The translations under genes and the position numbers were made by a program. DNA of 64,000 bases, taken from Albidovulum sp. (GTDB lineage: Bacteria > Pseudomonadota > Alphaproteobacteria > Rhodobacterales > Rhodobacteraceae). The notes beneath the pieces were generated by a model. It had not been told where the DNA came from and searched no databases. It saw nothing but the letters and a program-made list of their open reading frames with translations. Position 1 is the stretch's first letter. Each line of letters begins with the position of its first letter. Below, piece by piece: positions 19,034-29,654 of this stretch. The stretch spans positions 170,342 to 234,341 of the forward strand of contig JAPPFL010000036.1 in assembly GCA_028823855.1 (NCBI GenBank), written 5' to 3'.

Positions 19034-20389
19034 CTATTCCGCAAGCGGATCGGGAATCCATCCTGTCGCAACGACGCCGTCGCGTTCGAACGGGGACGGT
19101 GCTGCGAGCGCGAGGATGCGAGCCTTGAGCTGGGAAATCGTGAATTCCGGGTTTCGAGTCAGCAGCCTAGCCGCGAGGGCCGCCAGGCGCGGAACCGCGT
19201 AGCTGGAGCCGGAAGCGACTCCGGAAGCGCCGCGAAAATCCACGACTTCCAAGTTTTCGGCAGGCAGCATAACATCTACGCTAACGACTCCCCAGTTGGA
19301 ACCTGAAGCTAACCGCCCGAAGCCGTCGGAGGAAGTGACCGTAATGATATTGTCCAGCGGGAGAGCTGCCGGATAAACGGGATCTCGGTCGATATCGCGG
19401 CCATCGTTTCCAGCCGAAACGACGGCCAGTATATTTTGTTCGCGAAGCTCACTCTCGAACGCGCGCCATTCTCCTTCGTTTCTGCTTCCGAGCGGAATGG
19501 CAAGAATGCGGGCACCTGCGTTGCCGGCATGTTTAACCAGGTCGCCCATGCGCGACATGTCGGGGCGAGGATAGCGAAACGGAATCAAAGTAGAATCGGG
19601 CGCTTCCCTTGCGAATATGGATGCGACCGTCGTGCCGTGTCGAATGGGCAGAAAAGGTCCGCGCGAAATATCTCCGTCGTATGGCCAAGGATCCATATCC
19701 CAATAGTCATACCCTAAAGGCGTTCCTTCGCTATCGCGCGCCAGCCGATTCCGAAACAGCGGTAGATCGTAGGCTAGGCCGGAATCCACGAGAGCGACCC
19801 GAATACCGCCGGGGTCTCTCCCGTCAGGCCACGGGGCCTGAAGAGTTTCGGTCCACCTTGGCGTTACGAGATCTCTTTCAAGATGATCAAGGAAACGCCA
19901 GGATTTACCGTCTCCGCGAATTGCCCTGCCTGACAGCACGGCGCAACTACTGTCCGCGATTGCCAAAAGAGACGGGCGAACCGCATCGCCATGATTTTTG
20001 GCATAATGAACCCGGAATTGCTTAAGTTTTCCGTCGAACTGCCTACGCTCAATAACGAGCTCATCGGCTCCCGGCAGCAATAGTCGAACGATGCTGCGCC
20101 GCGGTCCGCGAAAATCAGGCTGCCAGGATTCTTCTAATAGCCAGCTGCCGGGCAAGGCGTTCTGAACGGCGAGTCCAGTTAGCTGAGGTTGCGGGCATAC
20201 TCTATCGATAGCAAGATGAAGCCAGTCCGCCTCGCTCGTGCCATCGTCCGCGACCGATCCTACCGGATTCACGATCGAGAAATTGAGTGACAAGAGCGCG
20301 GCGAACAAATGGAATAGTATGCCGGCACGTCCGGATCTTTCTAAATCCCGATTTCGGTACGCTGGCGCGCTGTTTAACCTGAGCGGCAT
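19034..20389 (-). CDS. Subtilisin-like serine protease (S8), membrane-anchored or exported
   Basis: About 451 residues from ATG 20389; the frame begins at 20470. A hydrophobic segment ILFHLFAALLSLNF near residue 30 is a signal or anchor. A prodomain-like region of about 150 residues precedes the catalytic domain. In open-frame numbering the triad is D229 (VALVDSGL), H278 (RHGTTVASIF) and S423 (GSSYAVP), with oxyanion N355 (VSAGNDG). The motif GSSYAVP replaces the common GTSMAxP. It ends 5 bases from the convergent double-domain protease gene. Neither neighbour reveals the substrate. Confidence 0.8.
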   Translation of the reverse strand: MPLRLNSAPAYRNRDLERSGRAGILFHLFAALLSLNFSIVNPVGSVADDGTSEADWLHLAIDRVCPQPQLTGLAVQNALPGSWLLEESWQPDFRGPRRSIVRLLLPGADELVIERRQFDGKLKQFRVHYAKNHGDAVRPSLLAIADSSCAVLSGRAIRGDGKSWRFLDHLERDLVTPRWTETLQAPWPDGRDPGGIRVALVDSGLAYDLPLFRNRLARDSEGTPLGYDYWDMDPWPYDGDISRGPFLPIRHGTTVASIFAREAPDSTLIPFRYPRPDMSRMGDLVKHAGNAGARILAIPLGSRNEGEWRAFESELREQNILAVVSAGNDGRDIDRDPVYPAALPLDNIITVTSSDGFGRLASGSNWGVVSVDVMLPAENLEVVDFRGASGVASGSSYAVPRLAALAARLLTRNPEFTISQLKARILALAAPSPFERDGVVATGWIPDPLAE

Positions 20390-20996
20390 AAGAGCTCCAA
20401 TAATCGAAGATTTGGCAAGGCGCCCAACTGTTCTACCATATTTTTGTCCCTGCAAATTCAAGCCAAGCAAATATTAGCTTGCGTGCGGAGTATTTTACTT
20501 TCGGGCGATCCGCCATCGCCGGCCATGCAGGCGAAAAACCGGACTGGCGCTGTAACTGAAATTTGGTTTGCAACCGCTGACTGCAATTTGTTCGCTTCGC
20601 CATCCGATCGACGTTTCCGGTCAGAAAAACACAATTAGGATTGGTGGCGCTACGCGCACTTGGCGTTCAACGCGATTCGTAGCTTTCCGAGTTAGCGACT
20701 TGGCGGCACCCAAGTACCGGAATTCATTTGGATAGGATGCCCTCTGTCGGCTCCAAAGTGCGCGATTCCCTCCCTTCCCCTTGGAGTGAGGGGTCCAGAA
20801 TGGAGCGTCGGGCGCGGCGACGCAAGCTGCTACTCGCATGCGCCGCCCGGACCAGACAAATCAGCGAGGTTACGAACATCTTGCGCGAATGGAAATTCGG
20901 CACCCAAGCGGTAGCCCTGGCGAAGAGCGCAGATCCGGTTCCAGCTTGCGAGGGTTCAACGGCATTTCTTTGACTATTCCGCTTTCTAGCGATGTC
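20390..20996. other. Intergenic, 607 bases
   Basis: No recognisable gene, RNA or strong hairpin. Frames are under 85 codons and match nothing known to me. Confidence 0.5.
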
Positions 20997-23039
20997 CTAC
21001 AGCAAACATGCTAATCTGGTGCCTTGATCGACAGCCAGCTTAGCGTCCAGTCCTACTGAAGAATTGGCGCCGCCAACCAAATGCGCCTTTCGACCGATCT
21101 TTGCTAGTTCGCCTATCAATGAATTGTCGGAAACCTGGCCTGTGCAGAGGACGATATTATCGGCTTCGACAAACTCTTCCATTCCCGATCGGCTAATCCT
21201 GACGCCGTTCTCTTCAATATCCAAGTAGGTTGCGCCCGAAATCATCCTTACGCCCTTCTTTAGGAGGGATGAACGAATTATCCAACCGGTGGTCTTGCCC
21301 AGACTGCGCCCCAATTTTTCAGGCTTTCTCTGCATTAGCGAGACTTGGCGGCGCGGCAATCCCGGCGCGCCGCCGCCCGGGTCGAGGCCGCCGCGATGAA
21401 CTTCTGGGTCGGCAACTCCCCACTCCGTCCTCCAGCGCTCTAGGTCGAGAGTCGTGCTGCGACCTGCGCAAATCAGGTATTCGGCCATATCGAAGCCGAT
21501 TCCTCCCGCCCCGAGAATAGCGACGCGTTTGCCGATTTCAGCATCGTCGGCGAGAGCCTCCTGGTAGTTTAGGACATTGGATCGCTCTTGACCCGCCAGC
21601 CCCGGATTGCGAGGGACGACCCCCGTAGCGACGATTATTTCCCCGAACTCGGCTAAAGTAGCGGCGGTTGCCTCGGTTTCAGATTTCAATTCAATACCGA
21701 GATCTTCGATCATCGCTTCGTACCATGCCAATAGACCCGTGAATTCCTCTTTGCCGGGAATTTTGGCGGCCAGCCTAAGCTGCCCGCCAATACGTTCGGC
21801 GCGCTCGAAAAGCGTTACCCGGTGCCCTCTAGCGGCGGCGGTCAATGCTGCGGAAAGCCCTCCGGGACCGGAACCCGCTATAGCGACGGATTTGAGCGCC
21901 GTCGCTTTCGAAATGACAAGATCGGTTTCATGGCATGCGCGCGGATTAACGAGGCAGGTCGAAATCCTTCGCGTAAACGTGTGGTCGAGGCAAGCCTGGT
22001 TGCAGGCGATGCACGGCGCAATCAGAGGAGCCCGGCCGGTGGCGGCCTTATTGACAAATTCGGAGTCGGCCAGAAATGGACGCGCCATCGACACGAGATC
22101 GGCGCATCCCTCGGCAAGTAGCGTCTCCGCAGCCTCGGGCGAATTTATGCGGTTTGTCGCGATTACCGGAATACGCGCCGTTCTCTTCAGCTTGGCAGTA
22201 ACCCACGCGAATGCGCTTTTCGGCACGCTCGTCGCAATTGTGGGAATCCTCGATTCGTGCCAGCCGATTCCGGAATTGAACATTGTTGCTCCCGCGTCTT
22301 CAAGCGCGGATGCGAGAAGCATCACTTCGTCCCAGCTGGAACCGTCCGGCACCAGATCGATCAAAGAAAGGCGGAATATTAGGATAAAGTCTTCTCCGAC
22401 AGCGGCGCGAACGCGTCGCGTCGTTTCGACCGGCGCCCGCATTCTAGCCTCAAAGCTTCCGCCCCAGGAATCCGTGCGCTTATTTGTTCGCGTTACGAGG
22501 AATTGATTCAGGAAGTATCCTTCCGAACCCATGATTTCGATACCGTCGTACCCGGCTTCGCGCGCTCGGGATGCAGACTCGGCAATGTCGCGAATTTGTT
22601 TTTCGATACCGGCGGAATCGAGTTCATGAGGCACGTAGGGTGAAATCGGCGATCGGACGGGAGAGGGCGCGACGCACTCCCGGCCATAGGCATATCTTCC
22701 GGCATGAAGAATTTGCATCGCGATCATACTGCCGTATTCGTGGACGCGTCGCGTGACCATTCGATGCGATGCTACGTCTTTGTCGGAAAACAATCCGGCG
22801 GAGCCCGGAAAGACAGCGCCCTCTTTGTTCGGCGCCATTCCGCCTGTCACGATGAGGCCGACGCCGCCCCTTGCCCGCTCGGCGTAAAATTCCGCGACGC
22901 GCGCCCAATCTCCGGTTTCCTCCAGCCCGGTATGCATCGATCCCATGACCGATCGATTCCGAATGACGGCAAAGCCTACGTCCAGCGGCTCCAAAAGGCG
23001 AGGAAAGGACTTGTGATCGCGCTCCCGAGTCGGATTCAT
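20997..23039 (-). CDS. fadH: NADPH-dependent 2,4-dienoyl-CoA reductase / old-yellow-enzyme family oxidoreductase
   Basis: 680 residues in the FadH arrangement. An FMN-binding TIM barrel (1-330) has QILHAGRYAYG and GYFLNQFLVTRTNKRTD. A 4Fe-4S motif follows with C343, C346, C350 and C362 (PCIACNQACLDHTF). The C-terminal FAD/NADPH part has GSGPGGLSAALTAAARGH near 390 and AILGAGGIGFDMAEYL near 520. FadH reduces 2,4-dienoyl-CoA esters during breakdown of unsaturated fatty acids; relatives act on trimethylamine or other enones, so the substrate is probable but not proven. It follows ilvD by 73 bases and is probably cotranscribed. A small hairpin (23060-23076) lies in the gap. Confidence 0.85.
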   Translation of the reverse strand: MNPTRERDHKSFPRLLEPLDVGFAVIRNRSVMGSMHTGLEETGDWARVAEFYAERARGGVGLIVTGGMAPNKEGAVFPGSAGLFSDKDVASHRMVTRRVHEYGSMIAMQILHAGRYAYGRECVAPSPVRSPISPYVPHELDSAGIEKQIRDIAESASRAREAGYDGIEIMGSEGYFLNQFLVTRTNKRTDSWGGSFEARMRAPVETTRRVRAAVGEDFILIFRLSLIDLVPDGSSWDEVMLLASALEDAGATMFNSGIGWHESRIPTIATSVPKSAFAWVTAKLKRTARIPVIATNRINSPEAAETLLAEGCADLVSMARPFLADSEFVNKAATGRAPLIAPCIACNQACLDHTFTRRISTCLVNPRACHETDLVISKATALKSVAIAGSGPGGLSAALTAAARGHRVTLFERAERIGGQLRLAAKIPGKEEFTGLLAWYEAMIEDLGIELKSETEATAATLAEFGEIIVATGVVPRNPGLAGQERSNVLNYQEALADDAEIGKRVAILGAGGIGFDMAEYLICAGRSTTLDLERWRTEWGVADPEVHRGGLDPGGGAPGLPRRQVSLMQRKPEKLGRSLGKTTGWIIRSSLLKKGVRMISGATYLDIEENGVRISRSGMEEFVEADNIVLCTGQVSDNSLIGELAKIGRKAHLVGGANSSVGLDAKLAVDQGTRLACLL

Positions 23040-23112
23040 TGCACTTTCATGAGAGTTCGCCGCATCCGCGATGCGGGCGCGGCACGTATTGAATTGAGGA
23101 TCGGCTTATAAT

Positions 23113-24840
23113 TTAAATGTCCATATAGACATGCTTTTCCGCTTCGCCTCCCGGATGCGTAACTGCGCCCTTCCTCGATGACCCGACCAGCCGAGCGTAC
23201 TTCCATAGAGAACCGGAAGCGTACATCGTTTCCCGCGCGCCTTTCCATTCGGACCTGCGACTCGCGAGTTCTTCGTCGGACAGATCTACCTCAATATTTC
23301 CCTTTAAGGCATCGATCGTAATCCTGTCGCCGTCGCGCAGCAAAGCTATCGGGCCGCCGTGCGCGGCTTCCGGACCTATGTGCCCTACGCAAAAGCCTCG
23401 CGTCGCACCGGAAAATCTTCCGTCGGTAATGAGTGCGACCTTTTTTCCCATGCCCTGTCCGGAAATTGCGGCGGTCGTCGCGAGCATCTCTCGCATACCA
23501 GGTCCGCCCGCCGGCCCTTCATTCCGGATTACGATGACTTCGCCTTCCTTGTATTCGCGAGCCTTGACGGCATCGAACGCATCTTCCTCGCATTCAAATA
23601 TTCGCGCGGGTCCTTCGAAGCAAAGCTGGTCGTCCGAAATGCCGGCGACTTTGACGATTGCTCCATCCGGAGCTAGATTTCCTCGAAGCCCGACGACGCC
23701 GCCCGTTTCGGACAGAGGAGCGGAAACCGGATATATGACATTTCCGTCCGCTTCTCGATCGATGAGATCAAGTTCTTCGCCGATCGTCCGCCCGGTGGCG
23801 ACGATGCAGTCCTCGTGCAGTAGCCCGGCCTTGCGCAATTCCTTCATGACGACTGGCACTCCGCCCGCTTCGTATAAATCCTTTGCAACGAAGCGGCCTC
23901 CGGGCTTAAGGTCGACGAAATACGGCGTATCTCGGAAAATGTCGCAGACATCCATCAAGTCGAAATCTATTCCCGCCTCATGCGCAATTGCGGGCAAGTG
24001 GAGGCCGGCGTTCGTTGACCCTCCGGTGCAGGCAACGATGCGCGCGGCGTTTTCGAGTGATTTTCGGGTCACTATATCCCGAGCGCGAATGTTCCGCTCG
24101 ATTAGGTTCATAACTGCCGCGCCCGACGCTTCGCAGAATCTGTCGCGGCTTTCATAGGGCGCGGGCGCTCCCGAGGAATTCGGCAGGGCCAGTCCTATCG
24201 ACTCGGAAACGCAGGCCATCGTGTTGGCGGTAAACTGTCCGCCGCACGCCCCCGCAGAAGGGCAGGCGACGCGCTCGATTACTTCCAATGCCTCGTCGGA
24301 GATCGTTCCGGCTTGATGCTGGCCTACGGCCTCGAACACGTCCTGGACGGTAACATCCCGACCGTTGAGTCTGCCGGGCAGAATAGAACCGCCGTATACG
24401 AACACGGACGGTACGTTGAGCCGAACCATCGCCATCATCATGCCCGGAAGAGATTTGTCGCATCCGGCCAGGCCGACCAGCGCGTCATAGCAATGGCCCC
24501 GGACCGTTAGCTCAACCGTATCGGCGATAGCTTCGCGAGATACGAGCGAGGACTTCATGCCTTCATGCCCCATGGCGATCCCGTCGGTCACGGTTATCGT
24601 CGTGAATTCCCGCGGCGTGCCTTGAGCGGATTTGACTCCGAGCTTGACGGCCTGGGCCTGGCGGTTCAACGAGATGTTGCAAGGGGCCGCTTCATTCCAG
24701 CAGGTCGCAACGCCCACGAAAGGCCGCTTTATTTCTTCGTCCGACATTCCCATTGCATAGTAGTATGATCTGTGCGGGGCGCGCGACGGGCCTATGCTTA
24801 CGTGGCGGCTGGGAAGATGCGACTTGTCCGAAATGCTCAT
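23113..24840 (-). CDS. ilvD: Dihydroxy-acid dehydratase
   Basis: Dehydrates 2,3-dihydroxy-isovalerate and -methylvalerate in branched-chain amino-acid synthesis, using an Fe-S cluster and Mg2+. 575 residues, close to family length. Cluster ligands are expected at C54 (EAAPCN) or C47 (ATCWNE), C127 ([11 protein letters not shown]) and C199 ([16 protein letters not shown]). The C-terminus has [20 protein letters not shown] followed by PEAAHGGP, diagnostic for IlvD/Edd proteins. GAGGG lies 7 bases before the ATG. IlvD relatives include sugar-acid dehydratases, but the length and motifs fit IlvD. fadH follows on the same strand. Confidence 0.9.
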   Translation of the reverse strand: MSISDKSHLPSRHVSIGPSRAPHRSYYYAMGMSDEEIKRPFVGVATCWNEAAPCNISLNRQAQAVKLGVKSAQGTPREFTTITVTDGIAMGHEGMKSSLVSREAIADTVELTVRGHCYDALVGLAGCDKSLPGMMMAMVRLNVPSVFVYGGSILPGRLNGRDVTVQDVFEAVGQHQAGTISDEALEVIERVACPSAGACGGQFTANTMACVSESIGLALPNSSGAPAPYESRDRFCEASGAAVMNLIERNIRARDIVTRKSLENAARIVACTGGSTNAGLHLPAIAHEAGIDFDLMDVCDIFRDTPYFVDLKPGGRFVAKDLYEAGGVPVVMKELRKAGLLHEDCIVATGRTIGEELDLIDREADGNVIYPVSAPLSETGGVVGLRGNLAPDGAIVKVAGISDDQLCFEGPARIFECEEDAFDAVKAREYKEGEVIVIRNEGPAGGPGMREMLATTAAISGQGMGKKVALITDGRFSGATRGFCVGHIGPEAAHGGPIALLRDGDRITIDALKGNIEVDLSDEELASRRSEWKGARETMYASGSLWKYARLVGSSRKGAVTHPGGEAEKHVYMDI

Positions 24841-25166
24841 TTGATTCCCTCAGTTCTTAATAGTGAATTTCCGAACGGAAAATAGGAAACTGCCGCGGTT
24901 TTAACAAGGGCGGTCGCAGCTTATGGCAAACGAGATATTAGCGCGACAATAGCGGTCAACCTGCCACGCGGGCCGAGATCGCGCTCCGATTGAATTGCGC
25001 CAAAATCATTTGCGAAACTTATTCGATTTGTCGGCCGCGCCGAGCCGACATGTTTCAAAAAACATAGATTCATACAATATGAGGTATGAGGTCTTGCGGT
25101 TTGCCCACTTCCTTTTGTATGGACGGACAACAAAACAAGGGCGACAAATATCAAAGGATTTTACGC
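24841..25166. other. Intergenic, 326 bases between divergent ilvD and the helicase gene
   Basis: No gene recognised. An ATG at 25086 opens the helicase frame early but lacks a ribosome site. AAAGGA at 25153-25158 serves the chosen start. Confidence 0.5.
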
Positions 25167-27908
25167 ATGGCGAGAAAGGAAAAGCCCCCGGTCTTTACTG
25201 GATGGAGCACGACCGATGCCGAAGAAATCGAAAGGCGGCGCTGGCGAGGAAAGACAGAAATTCAGCAAATTCGCAAGCTTGAACCGAATGCCGGACCGTT
25301 CGCCAACTATCAAGTTCCGTCGAATTGGGGCGGAGCCTATACGGTCGAGATCCGTTCGTTGGACGATCTGGAGAATTCATGCACTTGCCGAGACTACGAA
25401 ACTTCGCAGTTGGGCACTTGCAAGCACATAGAAGGCGTTCTCTACCGGCTAAGGAAATCGAACGGAAGGGCCTTCAAAAGTGGAGATTCCGCAAGATCGC
25501 CGAGGATTGAAATCTTCCTGTCGCATGACGATCGACCGGAATTGAAAATCGGCATCCCGGAACGCCTCTTAAATGGCGGCTTGGCCAATCAAGCTTGCGA
25601 AGCATTCGATTCATTGCGCGAGACTCGCCGAGAGGCCCCGTTAAGAGAACTCCAATGCATTGCGAATGAAAACCCGGGAACGGTTCGGCTTTCGGCTCTG
25701 ATCGAGTCCTGGCGGCGAGAGCGGGCGGAAGAAGCCCGCAAAACCGAGCGTCGAAAGAACTTCCTGGAAAACGTAAATTCCGGGAAGCAGACGTTCGATA
25801 TTCTAAGGTTTCCGCTCTTTCCGTACCAAAGGGACGGAATGCTGCATCTCGCATTCGGCCAAAGGGCGCTGTTGGCAGACGATATGGGTCTCGGAAAAAC
25901 CGTCCAAGCGCTCGCGGCCTGCCAGCTTCTGGCAAAAGTCGAGGACGTTAAGAGTGCGCTTGTCGTGTGCCCGGCATCCTTGAAGGCTGAATGGGAGGAG
26001 CAAATCCTCGCCGCTACAGAACTATCGCATCGAATCGTGTTCGGGAATAGGCCGAAACGCTTGCTGCATTATGCAGGCGAAGAGTTTTTCAAAATTACAA
26101 ACTACGAGCAAATCCTCATCGATATTGATGACATCAACGAAACAGTCAAACCTGAAATCGTCATATTGGACGAGGCGCAGCGCATCAAGAATTGGCGCAC
26201 GAAGACAGCGAGCGCGATAAAGCGTATCCGGAGCAGATATGCATTCGTTCTGACGGGCACGCCGCTCGAGAACCGCATAGATGAAATTTACTCGATCATC
26301 CAGTTCCTAGATCCGAAATTGCTCGGCCCCCTCTTCAAGTTCAATCGCGAGTATTACCGTCTGGATGATCGCGGACGACCGGAAGGCTACAAAAACCTCG
26401 ACAAGCTCGGAGAGCGCGTCAGGTCGGTAATGCTCCGGCGCCGCAAGAGCGACGTGGAAAAGGATCTGCCGAACCGAACTGTCAACAATTTTTTCGTGCC
26501 CATGACGGCGGAGCAGGAAAAAAGGTATGCCGACTACGAGCACTGGGTTCAGATTTATTTGAAGAAAGCGAGGGATCGTCCCTTAACGGAGGAAGAATTC
26601 AAACGCATGCAAATGGGCCTCGCCTGCATGCGAATGATCTGCGACACTCCATTCATACTCGATACCAATGTCAAAGACTCGCCGAAGCTCGAGGAACTGG
26701 AAAGCGTGCTCGAAGACTTACTGGAGGACAAGGAAAACAAAATCATAATTTTTTCCGAATGGGTACGCATGCTCGAACTGATCAAGGAACGCCTAGATGA
26801 TCTGGGCTTTGATTATGCATGGCACACCGGCCAGGTGCCGCAAACCCGAAGGCGGCTGGAAGTTAATCGTTTCAAGCAAGATCCAAACTGCAGAATCTTT
26901 CTGTCGACAGAAAGCGGGGGCGCCGGACTGAATCTGCAGGTTGCGAATGCTGCAATCAATGTCGATTTGCCATGGAATCCGGCGAAACTCGAGCAACGGA
27001 TTGCAAGGGCTTGGAGAAAGCACCAGAAAAGAGCGGTTACCGTGGTGAATTTGGTAGCCGAAAACACGATAGAGCACCGGATGCTGAATTTGCTTGATCA
27101 CAAGAAAGCAGTTGCCGATGCAGTCCTGGACGACGATAGCGACATTGCGATCATGGACATGCCGTCCGGGCGTACCTCGTTCATTGAGAAATTGGAGCAA
27201 ATTATTGGCGAGCCCGCTGAAATCGAGTTGGCTCCCGATCCGGTCGAAACGGCGGTTGAATACTTCAAGGAAAAGTTTGGCTGCGAACTGGTTGCCTTGG
27301 AATTGCGCGACGCCGGAAAGGGCAACCGGAAAATTCTGGCGGTCGTTCAATCGCTGGACAAAGCGGAAGGCGAAAAGCTGGCGGCGGAGGTGAACGATCC
27401 CCCTGTCGAATGCATCGACGTTGCAAGCTACGAAACAATGCTAAGGCTTGAAGAAAGCGGCTTGCTTGAATTTTCGGCGGCTCGGTTGGAATATCTGTTT
27501 CGCCGCGAGGACGAAGACCCGCAGGTCGCTGCGGCCGCTCGTATCCGAGAGAGCGCCGAAAGTATGCTAGAAGAAGCGGAACGATTGCGCAAAATGGCCG
27601 AACTGCTTGTCGGCGGGGGGTTCGAAAAAGAAGCGGATGCGCAAAGTAGGAATATCGCTGCGAACGCGGTTCAAGCGCTGGCCGCCATGTTCGATCATGA
27701 AAATTTCGAGAGTCAGGTCGAGGAAAAAGACATACATAGAATTTGCGATCGCCTCGCTGACCAAGGCCTGATTTCGCGCGAACTGCAATTCAAGGCACTT
27801 TGGCTGACCGCAGACGCATCGGATTCCGGAACGGATGGAAAGTCCAAGGGAAGGTTGCCCGAAGCTATTCAGTTGCTTGAATTAGCGCGAAACAAGATCA
27901 GGGAATAA
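25167..27908 (+). CDS. SWIM zinc-finger SNF2-family helicase/ATPase
   Basis: 913 residues. The N-terminal SWIM zinc finger has C72, C74, C85 and H87 (CTCRDYETSQLGTCKH). The SNF2 ATPase core follows: LLADDMGLGKTVQALAACQL with Walker A 241-245, DEAQ at 335-338, LTGTPLENR near 362, then the second lobe with FSEWVRMLELI, STESGGAGLNLQVANAAINV and the arginine-rich motif VI RIARAWRKHQKR (RIGRAHRIGQ in most relatives). The last roughly 240 residues are not helicase. Within them ESAESMLEEAERLRKMAELL resembles HEPN-type helices. It should be a DNA translocase acting on protein-DNA complexes; its process is unknown. I chose ATG 25167 (AAAGGA 8 bases before). It stands alone. Confidence 0.82.
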   Translation: MARKEKPPVFTGWSTTDAEEIERRRWRGKTEIQQIRKLEPNAGPFANYQVPSNWGGAYTVEIRSLDDLENSCTCRDYETSQLGTCKHIEGVLYRLRKSNGRAFKSGDSARSPRIEIFLSHDDRPELKIGIPERLLNGGLANQACEAFDSLRETRREAPLRELQCIANENPGTVRLSALIESWRRERAEEARKTERRKNFLENVNSGKQTFDILRFPLFPYQRDGMLHLAFGQRALLADDMGLGKTVQALAACQLLAKVEDVKSALVVCPASLKAEWEEQILAATELSHRIVFGNRPKRLLHYAGEEFFKITNYEQILIDIDDINETVKPEIVILDEAQRIKNWRTKTASAIKRIRSRYAFVLTGTPLENRIDEIYSIIQFLDPKLLGPLFKFNREYYRLDDRGRPEGYKNLDKLGERVRSVMLRRRKSDVEKDLPNRTVNNFFVPMTAEQEKRYADYEHWVQIYLKKARDRPLTEEEFKRMQMGLACMRMICDTPFILDTNVKDSPKLEELESVLEDLLEDKENKIIIFSEWVRMLELIKERLDDLGFDYAWHTGQVPQTRRRLEVNRFKQDPNCRIFLSTESGGAGLNLQVANAAINVDLPWNPAKLEQRIARAWRKHQKRAVTVVNLVAENTIEHRMLNLLDHKKAVADAVLDDDSDIAIMDMPSGRTSFIEKLEQIIGEPAEIELAPDPVETAVEYFKEKFGCELVALELRDAGKGNRKILAVVQSLDKAEGEKLAAEVNDPPVECIDVASYETMLRLEESGLLEFSAARLEYLFRREDEDPQVAAAARIRESAESMLEEAERLRKMAELLVGGGFEKEADAQSRNIAANAVQALAAMFDHENFESQVEEKDIHRICDRLADQGLISRELQFKALWLTADASDSGTDGKSKGRLPEAIQLLELARNKIRE

Positions 27909-28936
27909 AGGCGCAGACGCTTGCCCTTCCTTGCGCGCTCGGACATGAAGTATCGGCTAGCGATTAAGCCGAATTTTGCGAAAATTCCTACCGCTTGGCG
28001 GCGCTCATGTCTCGGCAGGCCGCCAAGTCCAGCAAAATGGGGTCGCGACTCCGGCCTAATTTCGATTCGGAGACCTGGAGTTGAATTCTCCCGGAACCGG
28101 CGCGTTGAAGCGTCCTCCGAATTCCGACCAGCGCGCTAACGAACGGCATTCCAACCTTAGGGCGAAGGATTGAGAGCACCACTGGAAATCTAGCAGTTAA
28201 GAATATATTCGGGAATGCGGATTGCGGAGCGAGAAGACTTGTTCGTTTGATCATTAGCTCGGACTTTGTTGCAATTCATCCTCGGCGCACTCGAGCGGTC
28301 CGAACCCGCGGCTTGAGACTCGATCATGAACATTCCGGTAGTCGGTGCCGGATCGATTCGAAGGCACCTTTTCGACAATTTTCAAACATTGGGTTGCAGC
28401 GGCGCTCTCATTCGCCATAACGATTTCGTACGACGTGGCCGGCAATCCAGATAGTATGAACTGCGAAAACTCGACGGCGCTGCCATTGCAGCCGTAGCGC
28501 AGAATAGGCATTACGCGGCCCAGCTGCTGCCGACCTGCCGCCGTATATTGATAATCCGCTCTGCAGCCGAGAATCCGATATAAAAGGGGTCGCGACGGGC
28601 GCGAAACAATTCTCGGCGCTGTTGCAATGGACTATCTTTCGCCCGTAAGTTGCAGCCGCATATTCTTGCCAGGCGCGAAAGGAAAAGGGAATTCGATTGT
28701 GTCTCTGGCAAGGGCGAATTGTTACGCGGGAACAAGGGAATGCGGATCGATTTCGCGCATGAGCCCTATATCCCTTTTTTGTCCGCAAGGCTCTATATCC
28801 TTGATCTTGCGAATGGTTGCCAAGTCTCGGATTTCTTGCATATTCCAAAGCTCGAACTGACCATCAAAATTTGCGTCTTGTAAGCTGGAGCGCGAAAGGC
28901 GAGGAAATTCAAGGGCGAGATAAAAGGAGATTTTCC
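27909..28936. other. Intergenic, 1028 bases
   Basis: No gene identified. Minus-strand frames at 28254-28511 and 28408-28848 are open but unrecognised and overlap each other. The length suggests an eroded gene. AGGAGA at 28925-28930 is the ribosome site of the following gene. Confidence 0.4.
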
Positions 28937-29644
28937 TTGATTATCGGACATATAGGAGCGCGCCGGAATTCAAAGGGCGTAGCTAAAAAGAACTTTCGGT
29001 CGATTCTCGGCAAGCCCTTGATTGATTGGTCGCTAGATCAATTGTTTTCGTTCGAACGCGTAGATTCAGTTGTCGTATCAACCGACAGCGAAGAAATTTA
29101 CAGCCACGCCGTATCCAAGGGCGCGCTGCGTATCGGATTGCGGCCGGCGCATTTGGCTACCGACGAGGCGGCAAAATGGAACGTGTGGGAACACGCATTG
29201 GAAGCAGCGGAAAGCCTGGTCGGTCCGGCCTCAGTATTTCTCGACCTCGACTGTACGTCTCCGCTCAGGTTTCTTTCCGATATTGGTTCTTCGCTCGATC
29301 TGTATTTTGACGAAAAGCCCGATATGGTCATGTCCTGCTGCATCGCGCGAAAAAATCCGTACTTCAACCTTGTCGAACTCGACGTATCGGGCGCGCTCAG
29401 GGTATCCAAGCCTTTGGCGCAAAGCATCGTGGCGCGCCAGCAGGCGCCGCTCGTTTATGAACATGCGGCTTCGATATACGTTCTTTCGCCCGAATACCTG
29501 CGGCGCGCCGACGAACTATTCGAAGGCCGCGTCATTCCCTACGTTATGCCTCCGGAAAGATGCTGGGATATCGACAGCGAACTCGATTTTCGAATTGTCG
29601 AATTATTGCTGGAGGAACGATTGAAGAAGCGAATGGCTATCTAG
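28937..29644 (+). CDS. Acylneuraminate cytidylyltransferase family protein (NeuA-like)
   Basis: About 235 residues, typical of CMP-sialic/legionaminic acid synthetases, which activate nine-carbon sugars with CTP for surface glycans. The N-terminal nucleotide-binding motif reads GARRNSKGVAKKNFRSILGK (ARGGSKGIPxKN in most relatives). PLIDWSLDQL, VVSTDSEEI, FLDLDCTSPLRF and CWDIDSELDFRI follow in family order. I chose TTG 28937 because AGGAGA lies 6 bases upstream and translation then begins right at the motif; the frame extends to 28817 without a ribosome site. An SDR pseudogene begins about 10 bases downstream. The sugar substrate is unknown, and the altered GG of the motif is unusual. Confidence 0.75.
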   Translation: MIIGHIGARRNSKGVAKKNFRSILGKPLIDWSLDQLFSFERVDSVVVSTDSEEIYSHAVSKGALRIGLRPAHLATDEAAKWNVWEHALEAAESLVGPASVFLDLDCTSPLRFLSDIGSSLDLYFDEKPDMVMSCCIARKNPYFNLVELDVSGALRVSKPLAQSIVARQQAPLVYEHAASIYVLSPEYLRRADELFEGRVIPYVMPPERCWDIDSELDFRIVELLLEERLKKRMAI

Positions 29645-29654
29645 CGGGACCTTC

